Part shown: piece after piece, positions 1-8,572 of the stretch
How positions within the stretch are numbered: the stretch's first letter is position 1
Layout: every line of letters starts with the position of its first letter
Source: Pseudomonadaceae bacterium UBA836
GTDB taxonomy: Bacteria; Pseudomonadota; Gammaproteobacteria; Pseudomonadales; Pseudomonadaceae
Reading direction: 5' to 3'
Assembly: GCA_002296055.1 (NCBI GenBank)
Contig: DBHE01000223.1
Coordinates: 3,677-28,798, forward strand
DNA: 25,122 nucleotides
The notes under the pieces: model-generated
Seen by the model: the letters and a program-made list of their open reading frames with translations, nothing else
Database searches by the model: none
What the model was told of the DNA's origin: nothing
Made by a program: the position numbers and the translations under genes

Positions 1-1
1 G

Positions 2-373
<372 letters not shown>

Positions 374-392
374 ACTGACCGAACCAACCCCC

Positions 393-418
393 AAGCGGGA
401 GCCTTGAGCTCCCGCTTT
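393..418 (+). terminator. Rho-independent terminator after serS
   Basis: A perfect 10-bp stem (AAGCGGGAGC paired with GCTCCCGCTT) with a 5-nt loop lies 20 bp after the serS stop. It runs into only a short T run, so termination may be partial and some read-through into cysG is possible. Confidence 0.75.
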
Positions 419-451
419 GCCGTTATGACCTAGTAAACGAGACGCACCTGT

Positions 452-1864
452 ATGGAATTTCTGCCGCTGTTTCATAACTTGGCTGGCCGCCGCGTGTTGG
501 TGGTCGGCGGTGGCGAAATCGCCCTGCGCAAAGCGCGCCTGCTGAGTGAGGCGGGCGCTGCCTTGTATGTGGTAGCCCCCGAGATCGAACCAGCGTTGCG
601 CGAGCTGGTCGCCAGCACCCAAGGCTCGGTGCGGGAAGGCGGCTATCAATCGAGTGATCTGGACGATGCCGTGCTGGTGATCGCCGCCACCGACGATGAC
701 GTGCTAAACGCGCAGGTGTCCGCTGATGCCCAGGCGCTGCGCATCCCAGTCAACGCGGTGGACGCGCCGCAGCTGTGCACGGTGATCTTTCCTGCCATTG
801 TTGATCGTTCGCCGCTGCTGATAGCGGTGTCCAGCGGCAGTCATGCGCCGGTATTGGCCAGGCTGAGCAGGGCGCGCATTGAAACCCTTTTTCCGGCGGC
901 TTACGGTCGACTCGCGCAGCTGGCCAAACGCTTTCGCCAGCAGGTTAAAAGCGCGCTACCGACCATCAATCAACGGCGTGCGTTTTGGGAGAATATCTTC
1001 CAGGGCGAGGTGGCTGAGCATGTGTTTGCCGGCCGCGATGAGCAGGCCGCCGAGCTGTTGCAGCAGCGCCTGCAGGACGAGCGTGGACAGACCTACCAGG
1101 GTGAGGTTTATCTGGTTGGCGCGGGGCCTGGCGACCCGGATTTGCTGACCTTTCGCGCCCTGCGCTTGATGCAGCAAGCCGACGTGGTGCTGCACGACCG
1201 GCTGGTGCCGCCTGCGATCATTGACCTGTGCCGCCGAGACGCCGAGCGTATTTACGTCGGCAAGGCGCGCAGCAACCATGCTGTGCCGCAGGAGGAGATC
1301 AACCAACTGTTGGTGCGCCTGGCCAGGGAAGGTAAGCGGGTGCTGCGCCTCAAGGGGGGTGACCCGTTTATCTTTGGTCGCGGCGGTGAAGAGATCGAAG
1401 AGTTGGCGGCGCACGGCGTACCCTTCCAGGTGGTGCCGGGCATCACTGCTGCCAACGGCTGCTCTGCCTACGCGGGCATCCCGCTGACCCATCGTGATCA
1501 CGCCCAATCGGTGCGCTTTGTCACCGGGCACCTGAAAGACGGGAGCACCAATCTGCCCTGGCGCGATCTGGTGGCGCCAGGGCAGACGCTGGTGTTCTAC
1601 ATGGGCCTGGTAGGGTTGCCGGAGATTTGCAGCCAGCTGATTGCCCATGGCCGGGGCGCCGATACGCCGATTGCGCTGGTGCAGCAGGGCACCACGGTAA
1701 ACCAGCGGGTTTTGATTGGCAGCCTGGCGGATATGCCGGATCGTATCGCCAATGAAACCATCAAGCCGCCGACGCTGCTGATTGTGGGCGAGGTCGTGTC
1801 GCTGCACGACAAGCTCAAATGGTTTTCCCCGCCGGATGATCCGGCGCCGCAGGGTGTTTTGTAG
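452..1864 (+). CDS. cysG: Siroheme synthase (uroporphyrinogen-III methyltransferase / precorrin-2 dehydrogenase / sirohydrochlorin ferrochelatase)
   Basis: This trifunctional cytoplasmic enzyme makes siroheme, the cofactor of sulfite and nitrite reductases, from uroporphyrinogen III. It has 470 residues, close to the usual length for CysG. The N-terminal half (about 1–210) is the dehydrogenase/ferrochelatase module with a [13 protein letters not shown] nucleotide-binding loop near residue 19, Asp104 at the catalytic position, and Ser128 in the segment that is phosphorylated in the Salmonella enzyme. The C-terminal half (about 215–460) is the SAM-dependent methyltransferase with [29 protein letters not shown] and [21 protein letters not shown]. 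The ATG is preceded only by a weak purine-rich stretch. The fused form rather than separate CobA and Met8-like proteins is typical of gamma-proteobacteria. The gene next to it in many pseudomonads is serS, as here. Confidence 0.97.
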   Translation: MEFLPLFHNLAGRRVLVVGGGEIALRKARLLSEAGAALYVVAPEIEPALRELVASTQGSVREGGYQSSDLDDAVLVIAATDDDVLNAQVSADAQALRIPVNAVDAPQLCTVIFPAIVDRSPLLIAVSSGSHAPVLARLSRARIETLFPAAYGRLAQLAKRFRQQVKSALPTINQRRAFWENIFQGEVAEHVFAGRDEQAAELLQQRLQDERGQTYQGEVYLVGAGPGDPDLLTFRALRLMQQADVVLHDRLVPPAIIDLCRRDAERIYVGKARSNHAVPQEEINQLLVRLAREGKRVLRLKGGDPFIFGRGGEEIEELAAHGVPFQVVPGITAANGCSAYAGIPLTHRDHAQSVRFVTGHLKDGSTNLPWRDLVAPGQTLVFYMGLVGLPEICSQLIAHGRGADTPIALVQQGTTVNQRVLIGSLADMPDRIANETIKPPTLLIVGEVVSLHDKLKWFSPPDDPAPQGVL

Positions 1865-1972
1865 TCAGTTGCTGGCAGCGTCATTTCTGCCAAATACAGG
1901 ACATTTTGTTTTGCTCTCTGGCAGGACAATCGCAAATAGGGCAGGGTGGCAGGACTGTTTCAGGAGTTCTTC

Positions 1973-2473
1973 ATGACTGAGTCTGCTGCCTTGCCGTCAA
2001 CCATAGATCCCGCCACTGATGTTCTGCCCGAGGAGCTGTCGCAGGCAGTCTATGGTTTTTTCAACCGTATCCCGTTCAATCGTCATCTGGGTATCGAGAT
2101 CGATGAGCTGCGCCGCGACTGCGTGGCCATGAGCCTGGCGATGCGCCCTGAGCTGATCGGCAACTTCACCCAAGGCATTTTGCACGGCGGGGCCATTTCC
2201 TCACTGATTGATGTCTGCGGTGGTGCTATGGCCCTGATTGGCGCCTTTGACCGCCACGCGCACCTGACTGTGCAGGAGCGCATGATGCGCCTGTCCAAGC
2301 TGGGCACTATCGACTTGCGCGTCGACTACCTGCGCCCGGGGCGGGGCGAGCAGTTTGTCTGCACGTCTGTACCGCTGCGCTCGGGCAACAAGGTGGGCGT
2401 GGTGCGCTCTGAACTGCACGCCAACGACGGCACCTTGATTGCTGTTGGCACCGGCACCTATCTGTGCGGTTAA
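1973..2473 (+). CDS. PaaI/YigI-type hot-dog thioesterase
   Basis: This 166-residue protein belongs to the hot-dog fold acyl-CoA thioesterases and probably hydrolyses an acyl-CoA in the cytoplasm. The family signature is visible at residues 64–85: Asn64, the HGG motif at 71–73, and Asp80 in the following helix. The C-terminal half (LRVDYLRPGRGEQF, then VRSELHANDGTLIAVGTGTY) matches the later strands of the fold. An upstream GTG at 1946 is in frame, but the ATG at 1973 has AGGAG six bases before it and gives a normal family length, so I chose it. It ends exactly where the convergent VOC gene ends, with no spacer. A weak sigma-54-like sequence (TGGCAGGACAATCGC, 1919–1933) lies upstream but is not strong enough to call. 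The substrate is unknown; YigI-like medium/long-chain activity is the nearest guess. Confidence 0.85.
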   Translation: MTESAALPSTIDPATDVLPEELSQAVYGFFNRIPFNRHLGIEIDELRRDCVAMSLAMRPELIGNFTQGILHGGAISSLIDVCGGAMALIGAFDRHAHLTVQERMMRLSKLGTIDLRVDYLRPGRGEQFVCTSVPLRSGNKVGVVRSELHANDGTLIAVGTGTYLCG

Positions 2474-3163
2474 CTACTCGCTGACCGCCTTGCCGGTGAC
2501 CGAGGCGCGCTCCGACAGCTCAATCCACACCCCGTCTGGATCACGGATGAAAGCGATGCGCGCGGTGCTACCCAACGTCACCGGCGCCTTGGCGCCGTCT
2601 GCGCCGCAGGCCAACGCGCTGGCATAGGCGGCGTCACAGTCAAAAACCTGCAAGGTCAAATAGCGCAAACCAACGGCGGCCAGCGGCGCATCGCCCGCAG
2701 CGGCCGCGCTGTCGGCCTTTTCCAGAAGCAGCAGGGCTTCACCGCAACGTAGCCTTTCGTTGAGCTGGGGCACGCAGCCCAGCACTTGCTCATAGAAGGC
2801 GCGACTGCGTGCAGGATCGGTGACCCGCAGGCGCACAGCCAGCCCCTGGATGCCGTCATGTCCTGGAGGTACCAGCGTTACGCTGTTGCCGTCCGGGTCC
2901 TTGAGTGCGCGCGGCGCGGTGGCGCCGGGCGTGGCGACTAACAGTTCGGCGATTGGACCTGCGCCTGGCGCTGGCAGGCTGTCGCGTGCGTCATTGAGCT
3001 TGAGCACCGCGATACCAGCGTTGTAGCGATGCTGCAAAACGCCTCCGCCGAGCTTGAGCGTATGGTCAAAGGTAAGTCCAACCTGCTCACTCCAGAACTG
3101 TTGCTGCAGCTCGCGCTGATTGGTAAACAGCCCGACATCAAAAAACGCCTTGGCCAGACTCAT
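2474..3163 (-). CDS. Two-module VOC-family (glyoxalase/bleomycin-resistance fold) protein
   Basis: This 229-residue protein has two vicinal-oxygen-chelate modules, about residues 3–100 and 106–219. Each ends in a DPDG strand-turn motif: DPDGNSVTL near 89–97 and DPDGVWIEL near 208–216. The second keeps a glutamate (Glu215) at the usual metal-ligand position, while the first has threonine there, so the N-terminal module may not bind metal. Members act as lyases, isomerases, dioxygenases or drug-binding proteins, and the substrate cannot be read from this sequence. The start at 3163 was preferred over an in-frame upstream codon because AGGGAGG lies just before it and the VOC fold begins immediately after. 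It lies 137 bp downstream of the arylsulfatase stop on the same strand, so cotranscription is possible. Confidence 0.8.
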   Translation of the reverse strand: MSLAKAFFDVGLFTNQRELQQQFWSEQVGLTFDHTLKLGGGVLQHRYNAGIAVLKLNDARDSLPAPGAGPIAELLVATPGATAPRALKDPDGNSVTLVPPGHDGIQGLAVRLRVTDPARSRAFYEQVLGCVPQLNERLRCGEALLLLEKADSAAAAGDAPLAAVGLRYLTLQVFDCDAAYASALACGADGAKAPVTLGSTARIAFIRDPDGVWIELSERASVTGKAVSE

Positions 3164-3300
3164 GGGGCCTCCCTGGTAGGCAGCACGTTGCAGCGCCGCC
3201 AAATGAATAATCAGAGCTGACCCTATCCCCAGACCAGCGCCCGCCGCCAGATTGAATCAGCCTGCGTATCAAACCCTATTGGCTGCGGTGATCGGCCCGG

Positions 3301-5088
3301 TTACTCACGGCGTCGACGCACCAGCAGCCATCCGCCCCCTACGACCAGGGTAATTACCGCCAGTGCGAACAGCACCAGACTCAGGCGATGGTTGGCGATG
3401 AACTGCTCTCGACCGTTTTTCTTTACCTGCTCCCAGGCGCGGTAATCCGCCGGGACTTCGATGACCTGATTGCGCTCAACGTACTCGCGATAAATCTGCA
3501 TCAACTGCGCTACCTTCTCGGGTTGCTGCTCTGCTAGGTTATGGCGCTCCAGCGGGTCCTGTTTGACGTTGAACAGTTGCGGCCCGGTGCGCGCGGGTAT
3601 CGCGCTGGTGCTAGAGCTAATCAGCTTGTAGTCGCCCAGCCAGACGGCGATGCCGCCAGCCAGTTCATACACTGTGGGGTGGTCCGGCGCGTGCACGCGC
3701 TCGGCTCGACCCTCCAGCAGCCCACGCATGCTGGTGCCCATGATCGGGTGCACCGTCTGGCCTCGATACTCGCCGTCGGGCTGAGTTACGCCTGCGATGT
3801 CCAGCAGGGTTGGGGTGATGTCGGTTACATACCCAAAGCTGTTGGTCCGGGTGCCGGGGGCGATGTGTCCCGGTTGGCTGACGATCAGCGGTACGCGCAT
3901 GCCACCGCTGAATGGCGAGCCCTTGTAGGAGTAGAAGGGCGTGTTGGAGGCATAAGCCCAGCCAGGGCCGTATTCGCTGTAGCTGCCGGGTGCGCCGAGC
4001 GCTTCGACTTCCGTGTTGTAGCGCAGGCGGTAGAACAGTGGGGCGACTTCCCGCAGTACGGTAGATTCGCCGCCATTGTCACTCATGAACAGAATCAGGG
4101 TGTTGTCGTACTGGCCGCTGTCCTTGAGATAACGGATGACCTTGCCCACGCTTTGATCCATGGCTTCGGCCATACCGGCAAACACCGCCATCTGACGAGT
4201 GCGGTAGGCCTTTTCATCGTCCCCCAGTGAGTCCCAATCGATGTGGGTGCGCTGATAGAAGGTGCCCCAATCATCCGTCACCGGGTTTTCGCCGCTGTCT
4301 GGCAGCAGGCCGCTGGCCAACTGGCGCTGGTAGCGATCTGTCCGAATCTGGTCCCAGCCTGCTTCATACAGCGCCTCATAGCCCCGGATGTACTCTTCGG
4401 GTACCTGATGCGGCGCGTGCACCGCCTGAAAGGCCAGGTAGCCAAAGAAGGGCTTGCCCTGCGCGCGGCCGCTGTCGATATAGCTGATCAGCTTGTCGGC
4501 ATAGGTGAAAGAGGAGTAGAAGCCCTCTGGCAGCGTTACTGGAGCGCCGTCTTCAAGCCAGGTGGCGCTGCCGCCAGGCAAGTAGTGCTTGGCCTCCCAG
4601 TTATCCGCGCCGCTTTCCATTAACGCGAAGGAACGATCAAAACCGCGCGCCACTGGCTGACTCTGCGCACGGGCACCCAAGTGCCATTTGCCGGCCATGT
4701 AGGTACTGTAACCGGCATCCTGCAGCAGACTGGGTAGGGTGACCACGCTATCGTTCAGCCAGCCTTCGTAGCCGGGTTGGCCCTTCTGGTTGTCCGCCAT
4801 GATCTCTTTCATGTTGCCCATACCGACCAGATGATTGTCTACACCGGTCAACAGCATCGAGCGCGTTGGTGAGCAGGTTGCAGCCACATGGAAGTTGGTG
4901 AACTGCAGGCCCTCTGCGGCCAGCTGATCGATATTGGGAGTGCGAATCTCCCCGCCGTAGGCGCCCAGATCACTGAAGCCCAAGTCATCGGCAACGATCA
5001 GCAGGATGTTGGGTCGGTCGGCCGCCAGGGCGGAGGTAAAGGCGCAGCTAAGGGCAAACAGGCAGGTAAAAGAGAGCAGACGACGCAT
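3301..5088 (-). CDS. Cys-type arylsulfatase, exported and anchored by a C-terminal membrane segment
   Basis: This 595-residue type I sulfatase should release sulfate from sulfate esters. It has an N-terminal signal peptide (about 1–22, cleaved near LAA). Metal ligands Asp34–Asp35 lie in the LIVADDLGFSD motif. The sulfatase signature CSPTR begins at Cys72, which would be converted to formylglycine, with Arg76; Lys134 and His136 sit in AGKWHLG. A later LFMSDNGGES segment supplies further metal ligands. Unlike a soluble periplasmic AtsA, it ends in a hydrophobic segment (about 568–590) followed by RRRRE, which should anchor it in the inner membrane with the catalytic domain in the periplasm. No formylglycine-generating enzyme or radical-SAM maturase lies in the window, so activation must come from elsewhere. 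The 278 bp before dodecin presumably hold its promoter; none stands out. The substrate is unknown. Confidence 0.92.
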   Translation of the reverse strand: MRRLLSFTCLFALSCAFTSALAADRPNILLIVADDLGFSDLGAYGGEIRTPNIDQLAAEGLQFTNFHVAATCSPTRSMLLTGVDNHLVGMGNMKEIMADNQKGQPGYEGWLNDSVVTLPSLLQDAGYSTYMAGKWHLGARAQSQPVARGFDRSFALMESGADNWEAKHYLPGGSATWLEDGAPVTLPEGFYSSFTYADKLISYIDSGRAQGKPFFGYLAFQAVHAPHQVPEEYIRGYEALYEAGWDQIRTDRYQRQLASGLLPDSGENPVTDDWGTFYQRTHIDWDSLGDDEKAYRTRQMAVFAGMAEAMDQSVGKVIRYLKDSGQYDNTLILFMSDNGGESTVLREVAPLFYRLRYNTEVEALGAPGSYSEYGPGWAYASNTPFYSYKGSPFSGGMRVPLIVSQPGHIAPGTRTNSFGYVTDITPTLLDIAGVTQPDGEYRGQTVHPIMGTSMRGLLEGRAERVHAPDHPTVYELAGGIAVWLGDYKLISSSTSAIPARTGPQLFNVKQDPLERHNLAEQQPEKVAQLMQIYREYVERNQVIEVPADYRAWEQVKKNGREQFIANHRLSLVLFALAVITLVVGGGWLLVRRRRE

Positions 5089-5366
5089 GATCTTGTCCTT
5101 GTTAGTCTTCTGACGGCGTCATTATCACTGGCTGGGTTGGCGCACGCTGCGACCGAGCGTAGCCAACGGACTGTCTCTGGCAGCCAGTCGTCCGCAATGG
5201 CCTGCGCCGAGAGCTGCCGGCAAAACGGGCGGAACTCCTGGGGCCTTTCTGCCGTCGACTAAGAAGACGCTGATTGCCGCTACAGTTGCAGGGCGGTCAG
5301 CGCTTGTTATATGCCCGGAAAAGAGTATTCACCCCCGGGTGTTCATTTGTTGAATGGAGGCAAGCC
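5089..5366. other. Divergent intergenic region between arylsulfatase and dodecin
   Basis: This 278-bp gap must carry the promoters of two divergent genes. I see no convincing promoter pair. The only notable structures are a TTATAT hexamer at 5307–5312 with a poor upstream partner, and a small CACCC/GGGTG hairpin near 5330–5341 in the dodecin leader. No conserved coding sequence was found. Confidence 0.4.
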
Positions 5367-5582
5367 ATGTCGGATCACCACCTGTACAAACGCATCGAGA
5401 TTGTCGGTTCCTCGCCCACCAGCATCGATGACGCAATCCAGAGCGGCATCGCCGAATGCGCAAAGACGGTCAAGAACCTTGAGTGGTTTGAAGTACAAGA
5501 GACCCGAGGGCATATCGTCGACGGTAAGGTCGCGCACTTTCAGGTCGTGATGAAGGTGGGCTTCAGGGTTGAAGGCAGCTAA
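5367..5582 (+). CDS. Dodecin, flavin-binding storage protein
   Basis: This 71-residue protein matches the dodecin family in length and order: an N-terminal strand (YKRIEIVGSSPTSIDDAI), a helix, then NLEWFEVQETRGHI and a final VVMKVGFRVEG strand. Dodecins form hollow dodecamers that bind flavins (FMN or riboflavin), and sometimes CoA, for storage and photoprotection. Trp40 aligns with the tryptophan that stacks on the flavin in characterised dodecins, supporting flavin binding. GGAGG lies six bases before the ATG, which fixes the start over a longer in-frame upstream codon. It is flanked by the divergent arylsulfatase and the convergent DJ-1-like gene, so it is probably a single-gene transcript. 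Confidence 0.93.
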   Translation: MSDHHLYKRIEIVGSSPTSIDDAIQSGIAECAKTVKNLEWFEVQETRGHIVDGKVAHFQVVMKVGFRVEGS

Positions 5583-5603
5583 TCATCGCGCTGCCCTAGC
5601 AGC

Positions 5604-5624
5604 CAGGCGCCATTCAGGCGTCTG
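5604..5624 (+). terminator. Weak hairpin after dodecin
   Basis: CAGGCGCC pairs with GGCGTCTG (one G–T wobble) around a 5-nt loop, 21 bp after the dodecin stop and before the convergent DJ-1-like gene. No T run follows, so termination would need another factor; the placement is the main argument. Confidence 0.35.
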
Positions 5625-5683
5625 AGCTGGCGTTAAGGCGGGCCGCTGCGCGGGTTAGCGCGTACAACGGCCCAGCCCTCAGC

Positions 5684-6223
5684 TCAGGCTGAGAATATTT
5701 CCAGCATCTTCTCGCAAAATGCGTCCAGATCATCGGGTTTGCGACTGGTGATCAGCCCCTTGTCTTCACACACCGCCACATCAACCCATTTGCCTCCGGC
5801 ATTGACCAGGTCGGTCTTCAGGCTGGGCCAGGCAGTAAGCCGTCGCCCCTCAACAACGCCTGCCTCAATGAGCAGCCAAGGCGCGTGACAGATCGCGGCA
5901 ACCGGCTTGCCTGCCTTGAAGAACGCGTTAACGAAACTCACTGCATCCGCATCCAGGCGCAGGGCGTCCGGGTTGGCAACGCCACCCGGAAGCACGAGTG
6001 CGTCATAGTCGTTGGCGTCCACATAACAGACGCTTTTGTCGACAGTGAACACGTCGGCTGCGGTCAGGTGATGGTAACCCTGGATCTCACCTGTGTTGCT
6101 GGACACCAGGTGCACGGTGGCACCGGCGTCTTGCAGGTCTTGCCACGGGCGGGTCAGTTCAATCTGCTCGACCCCGTCGGTGGCGAGGAAGGCGATCGTT
6201 TTGCCGTTAAGGACATTGGCCAT
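5684..6223 (-). CDS. DJ-1/PfpI family protein (YraA/YhbO-like)
   Basis: This 179-residue cytoplasmic protein belongs to the DJ-1/PfpI superfamily, closest in layout to bacterial YhbO/YraA stress proteins. It has an acidic residue in the early DGVEQIELTRP motif (Glu19), and the nucleophile elbow AICHAPWLL with Cys112–His113, followed by AWPSLKTDLVNAGGKWVD and a TSRKPDDL segment near the C-terminus. Reported roles in this family include stress protection and hydrolysis or repair of glyoxal adducts; the repair claims are debated and the activity here is not known. AGGAG lies 8 bases before the ATG at 6223. It is transcribed away from the neighbouring hydrolase. It is probably monocistronic. Confidence 0.9.
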   Translation of the reverse strand: MANVLNGKTIAFLATDGVEQIELTRPWQDLQDAGATVHLVSSNTGEIQGYHHLTAADVFTVDKSVCYVDANDYDALVLPGGVANPDALRLDADAVSFVNAFFKAGKPVAAICHAPWLLIEAGVVEGRRLTAWPSLKTDLVNAGGKWVDVAVCEDKGLITSRKPDDLDAFCEKMLEIFSA

Positions 6224-6351
6224 ACATACGTCTCCTAAGCAGGTTAATGGGTGTTTTGTTTAGGTACAGCAGGCGGGCAGGGGTTCCATCTGTTGGTGAA
6301 ATGGCGGGTTAGGTGGAGTCATAGCGGCAGACCGGTCTGCGCGTTCTTGCT

Positions 6352-6379
6352 TTGCAACGGGCCTTTGGCGGTCTATGGT
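6352..6379 (+). promoter_or_regulatory. Candidate sigma-70-like promoter for the hydrolase
   Basis: TTGCAA and TATGGT are spaced by 16 bp in the divergent region, each matching four of six consensus bases, with the hydrolase start about 80 bp downstream. This is weak evidence. Confidence 0.25.
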
Positions 6380-6457
6380 CAATGACATAACCCGGCAGGA
6401 AGCCGTCCAGCAGTCTGATTCACGCCGACTACCCTCGTTAACGTGGAGACCGACCCC

Positions 6458-7801
6458 ATGCTGGTAATCCTGCACGGCTGGAGCGATAGCTACAGCTCCT
6501 TTCGCGACCTCGCCAAGCGCCTCGCCAACCCGCCACCTGACGGCATCGCCGCGGACGTCGCGGACATCCACCTTGGTGACTACATTTCCCTCGACGATCA
6601 GGTAACCTTCGCCGACCTGGTGGCGGCCCTCGACCGTGCATGGAATGACCGCGGGTTGCCACGTTCGCCGCGCAGCGTGGACGCCATCGTGCATAGCACC
6701 GGCGGCCTGGTAATCCGCGATTGGTTGCGTCGCTTTAGCGCATCCGAGCGGCCGGTGCATCGGCTACTGATGTTGGCGCCGGCCAATTTTGGCTCGCCGC
6801 TGGCGCATACTGGCCGCTCGGTCATCGGCCGCGCGGTCAAAGGCTGGAAGGGCACCCGGCTGTTTGAGACCGGGGCGCAGATTCTCAAGGGCCTTGAGCT
6901 GGCCAGCAGCTACAGCTGGGAGTTGGCTGAGCGGGATCTGTTCAACCCCGACTCGCCTCTAGGTGACGGCAGTCTGTTGTGTACGGTACTGGTAGGCAAC
7001 ACGGGCTACAGCGGTATCGCAGCTGTAGCCAACAAGCCTGGAAGCGACGGAACGGTGCGCGTCTCTACCGCTAATCTGCAGGCTGCCCGCATGCTTGTCG
7101 ACTTCAGCCAGGCCGCTGGCACCGCGCCGCAGATTGATTATCAGGAGGCGCCGGCGCAGGGGCTGGCCTTTGCGGTAGTTGATGGCGAGGATCACGGCAG
7201 CATCACCGCCAAGGGGCGGGGCACCCGCGAATCGGTAACCTGGAGCCTGATCTGCGGGGCATTGATGGTGCCAGACAGCGGCTTTGCCGCCTGGCGCGCG
7301 AGGCTGGAGCAGCACACAGCCAGCGTCTCGGCGGCGGCCAGCAAACGCCCTGGCGATCATTTCAGTGCCTACCAGAATACGGTGATCCGGGTACTCGATA
7401 ACCAGGGCGCAGCGGTCACCGACTACGTCATCGAGTTCTACTTCAATAATGACCGGACCCGGCGCGACCGCCGTCTGACCCAGGGGGTGCAGGAGCAGGT
7501 TATTAGCTCAGTGCACGTGTACTCCCAGGCCAAGCACTATCGCAGCTTGCTGATTAACTGCGACCGCCTGTACGCGTTGTACGAGCGGCCGGATGACCGT
7601 TTGTACATGAGCATCACTGCCTGTCCGGAGTTGGCCAGCAACAAGGTGGGTTACCGCACCTACGGCGACGACGACATTGGCGCGCTGATGCTTGATGCCA
7701 ACCAGGCTCGTGACCTCTTTCGCCCCCATCGCAGCCTGTTGATCACCCTGTGCCTGAAACGCTTTCAGCAAGACGATGTGTTCCGCTTCAAGGATGTGTA
7801 A
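6458..7801 (+). CDS. Alpha/beta hydrolase (lipase/esterase-like) with an unassigned C-terminal region
   Basis: This 447-residue protein begins with an alpha/beta-hydrolase core, apparently cytoplasmic because no signal peptide is visible. MLVILHGW gives the oxyanion-hole HG motif (residues 6–7). Ser80 lies in VHSTGGLV, an elbow with histidine before the serine. Asp197 in PGSDGTV and His246 in DGEDHGSI sit where the other two triad residues would be, so the enzyme is probably active on an ester. From about residue 285 to the end the sequence (for example VIRVLDNQGAAVTDYVIEFY) looks like a beta-rich domain I cannot assign. The ATG at 6458 has GGAG 10 bases before it; a GTG at 6443 is in frame but lacks a better site. 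The gene is 78 bp upstream of the amidotransferase–lipocalin pair. The substrate is unknown. Confidence 0.82.
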   Translation: MLVILHGWSDSYSSFRDLAKRLANPPPDGIAADVADIHLGDYISLDDQVTFADLVAALDRAWNDRGLPRSPRSVDAIVHSTGGLVIRDWLRRFSASERPVHRLLMLAPANFGSPLAHTGRSVIGRAVKGWKGTRLFETGAQILKGLELASSYSWELAERDLFNPDSPLGDGSLLCTVLVGNTGYSGIAAVANKPGSDGTVRVSTANLQAARMLVDFSQAAGTAPQIDYQEAPAQGLAFAVVDGEDHGSITAKGRGTRESVTWSLICGALMVPDSGFAAWRARLEQHTASVSAAASKRPGDHFSAYQNTVIRVLDNQGAAVTDYVIEFYFNNDRTRRDRRLTQGVQEQVISSVHVYSQAKHYRSLLINCDRLYALYERPDDRLYMSITACPELASNKVGYRTYGDDDIGALMLDANQARDLFRPHRSLLITLCLKRFQQDDVFRFKDV

Positions 7802-7879
7802 GCGGGGCTAGCCCCTAGGGAACCTTTGGCGCGCCCTACGCATCACAGACTTCGTTACAACCGAAGGAGCACTGAGCGG

Positions 7880-8572
7880 ATGCGCGCGCATTACTTGCAA
7901 CACGTCGAGTTTGAAGGCCTGGGTATCATCGAAGATAGTCTGCGGGCACGAGGCATTGAGGTCAGTGGTACCCGTCTGTACGCCGGGGACACATTGCCGG
8001 AGTTAGACGACGTCGACTTGCTGATCATCATGGGTGGCCCCATGAGCGTCAATGACGAGGCAGAGCTGCCTTGGCTGGCGACTGAAAAAGCCTTCATCCG
8101 CCGTGCGTTGACTGAGGATAAGCGGGTGCTGGGTGTCTGTCTTGGCGCCCAACTGATCGCCAGCGCATTGGGGCAGCGGGTTTATCCGGGCGTGGAACGG
8201 GAGATCGGTTGGTTTCCGGTGCGCGGAAATACGCATCACAACGGTGCTGCGTTTCGCTTTCCCGGCAGTGTTGAAGTGCTGCACTGGCATGGCGAAACCT
8301 TCGACCTGCCGGCCGGCGCCGTGCTGCTGGCGTCCAGCGCAGGCTGCCGCCACCAGGCGTTCCAGCTGGGGCGCTCCGTAATCGGTTTGCAGTTTCACCT
8401 CGAGGCCAATCGACCGCTGCTCGACGCCTTTGTCAGCGCAGACGCCGCCGCCCTGGTGCCCGCCACCTACGTACAAAGCGCCGAGCAGATTTTGCAGGTC
8501 AGCGACGAACAGCTGGCAAGCACAGCAGCCTTGCTTGAACAGTTGATGGATTACCTGTTGGAGGACCAATAA
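7880..8572 (+). CDS. Class I glutamine amidotransferase-like protein (GMP-synthase-type GATase1 domain)
   Basis: This 230-residue protein is a stand-alone class I glutamine amidotransferase domain of the GuaA/YfeJ type. MGGPMSVND near residues 51–59 forms the oxyanion loop, Cys87 in GVCLGAQLIA is the nucleophile, and His173 and Glu175 in GLQFHLEAN complete the triad. Such proteins release ammonia from glutamine or, in related members, cleave gamma-glutamyl bonds; no synthetase partner is encoded nearby, so the real substrate is open. AAGGAG lies 10 bases before the ATG at 7880, which was preferred over a more upstream in-frame codon because the conserved domain starts there. Its stop overlaps the lipocalin start by one base (TAATG), so the two are likely translated in a coupled way. 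Confidence 0.9.
   Translation: MRAHYLQHVEFEGLGIIEDSLRARGIEVSGTRLYAGDTLPELDDVDLLIIMGGPMSVNDEAELPWLATEKAFIRRALTEDKRVLGVCLGAQLIASALGQRVYPGVEREIGWFPVRGNTHHNGAAFRFPGSVEVLHWHGETFDLPAGAVLLASSAGCRHQAFQLGRSVIGLQFHLEANRPLLDAFVSADAAALVPATYVQSAEQILQVSDEQLASTAALLEQLMDYLLEDQ

Noticed and set aside
956..1807. Long open frame on the minus strand opposite cysG
   Set aside because: It is the complement of a strongly recognised gene, has no family features and arises from the high GC content.
1919..1933. Sigma-54-like TGGCAGGACAATCGC before the thioesterase
   Set aside because: The TTGC part is broken (TCGC) and no regulatory context supports it; chance in GC-rich DNA is likely.
3541..4230. Long open frame on the plus strand opposite the arylsulfatase
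   Set aside because: It lies fully inside a well-identified sulfatase on the other strand, and its sequence has no recognisable domain.
7804..7820. GGGGCTAGCCCC and CCCTAGGG palindromes after the hydrolase gene
   Set aside because: No loop or T run, so not a terminator, and the sequence is too short to call a binding site.
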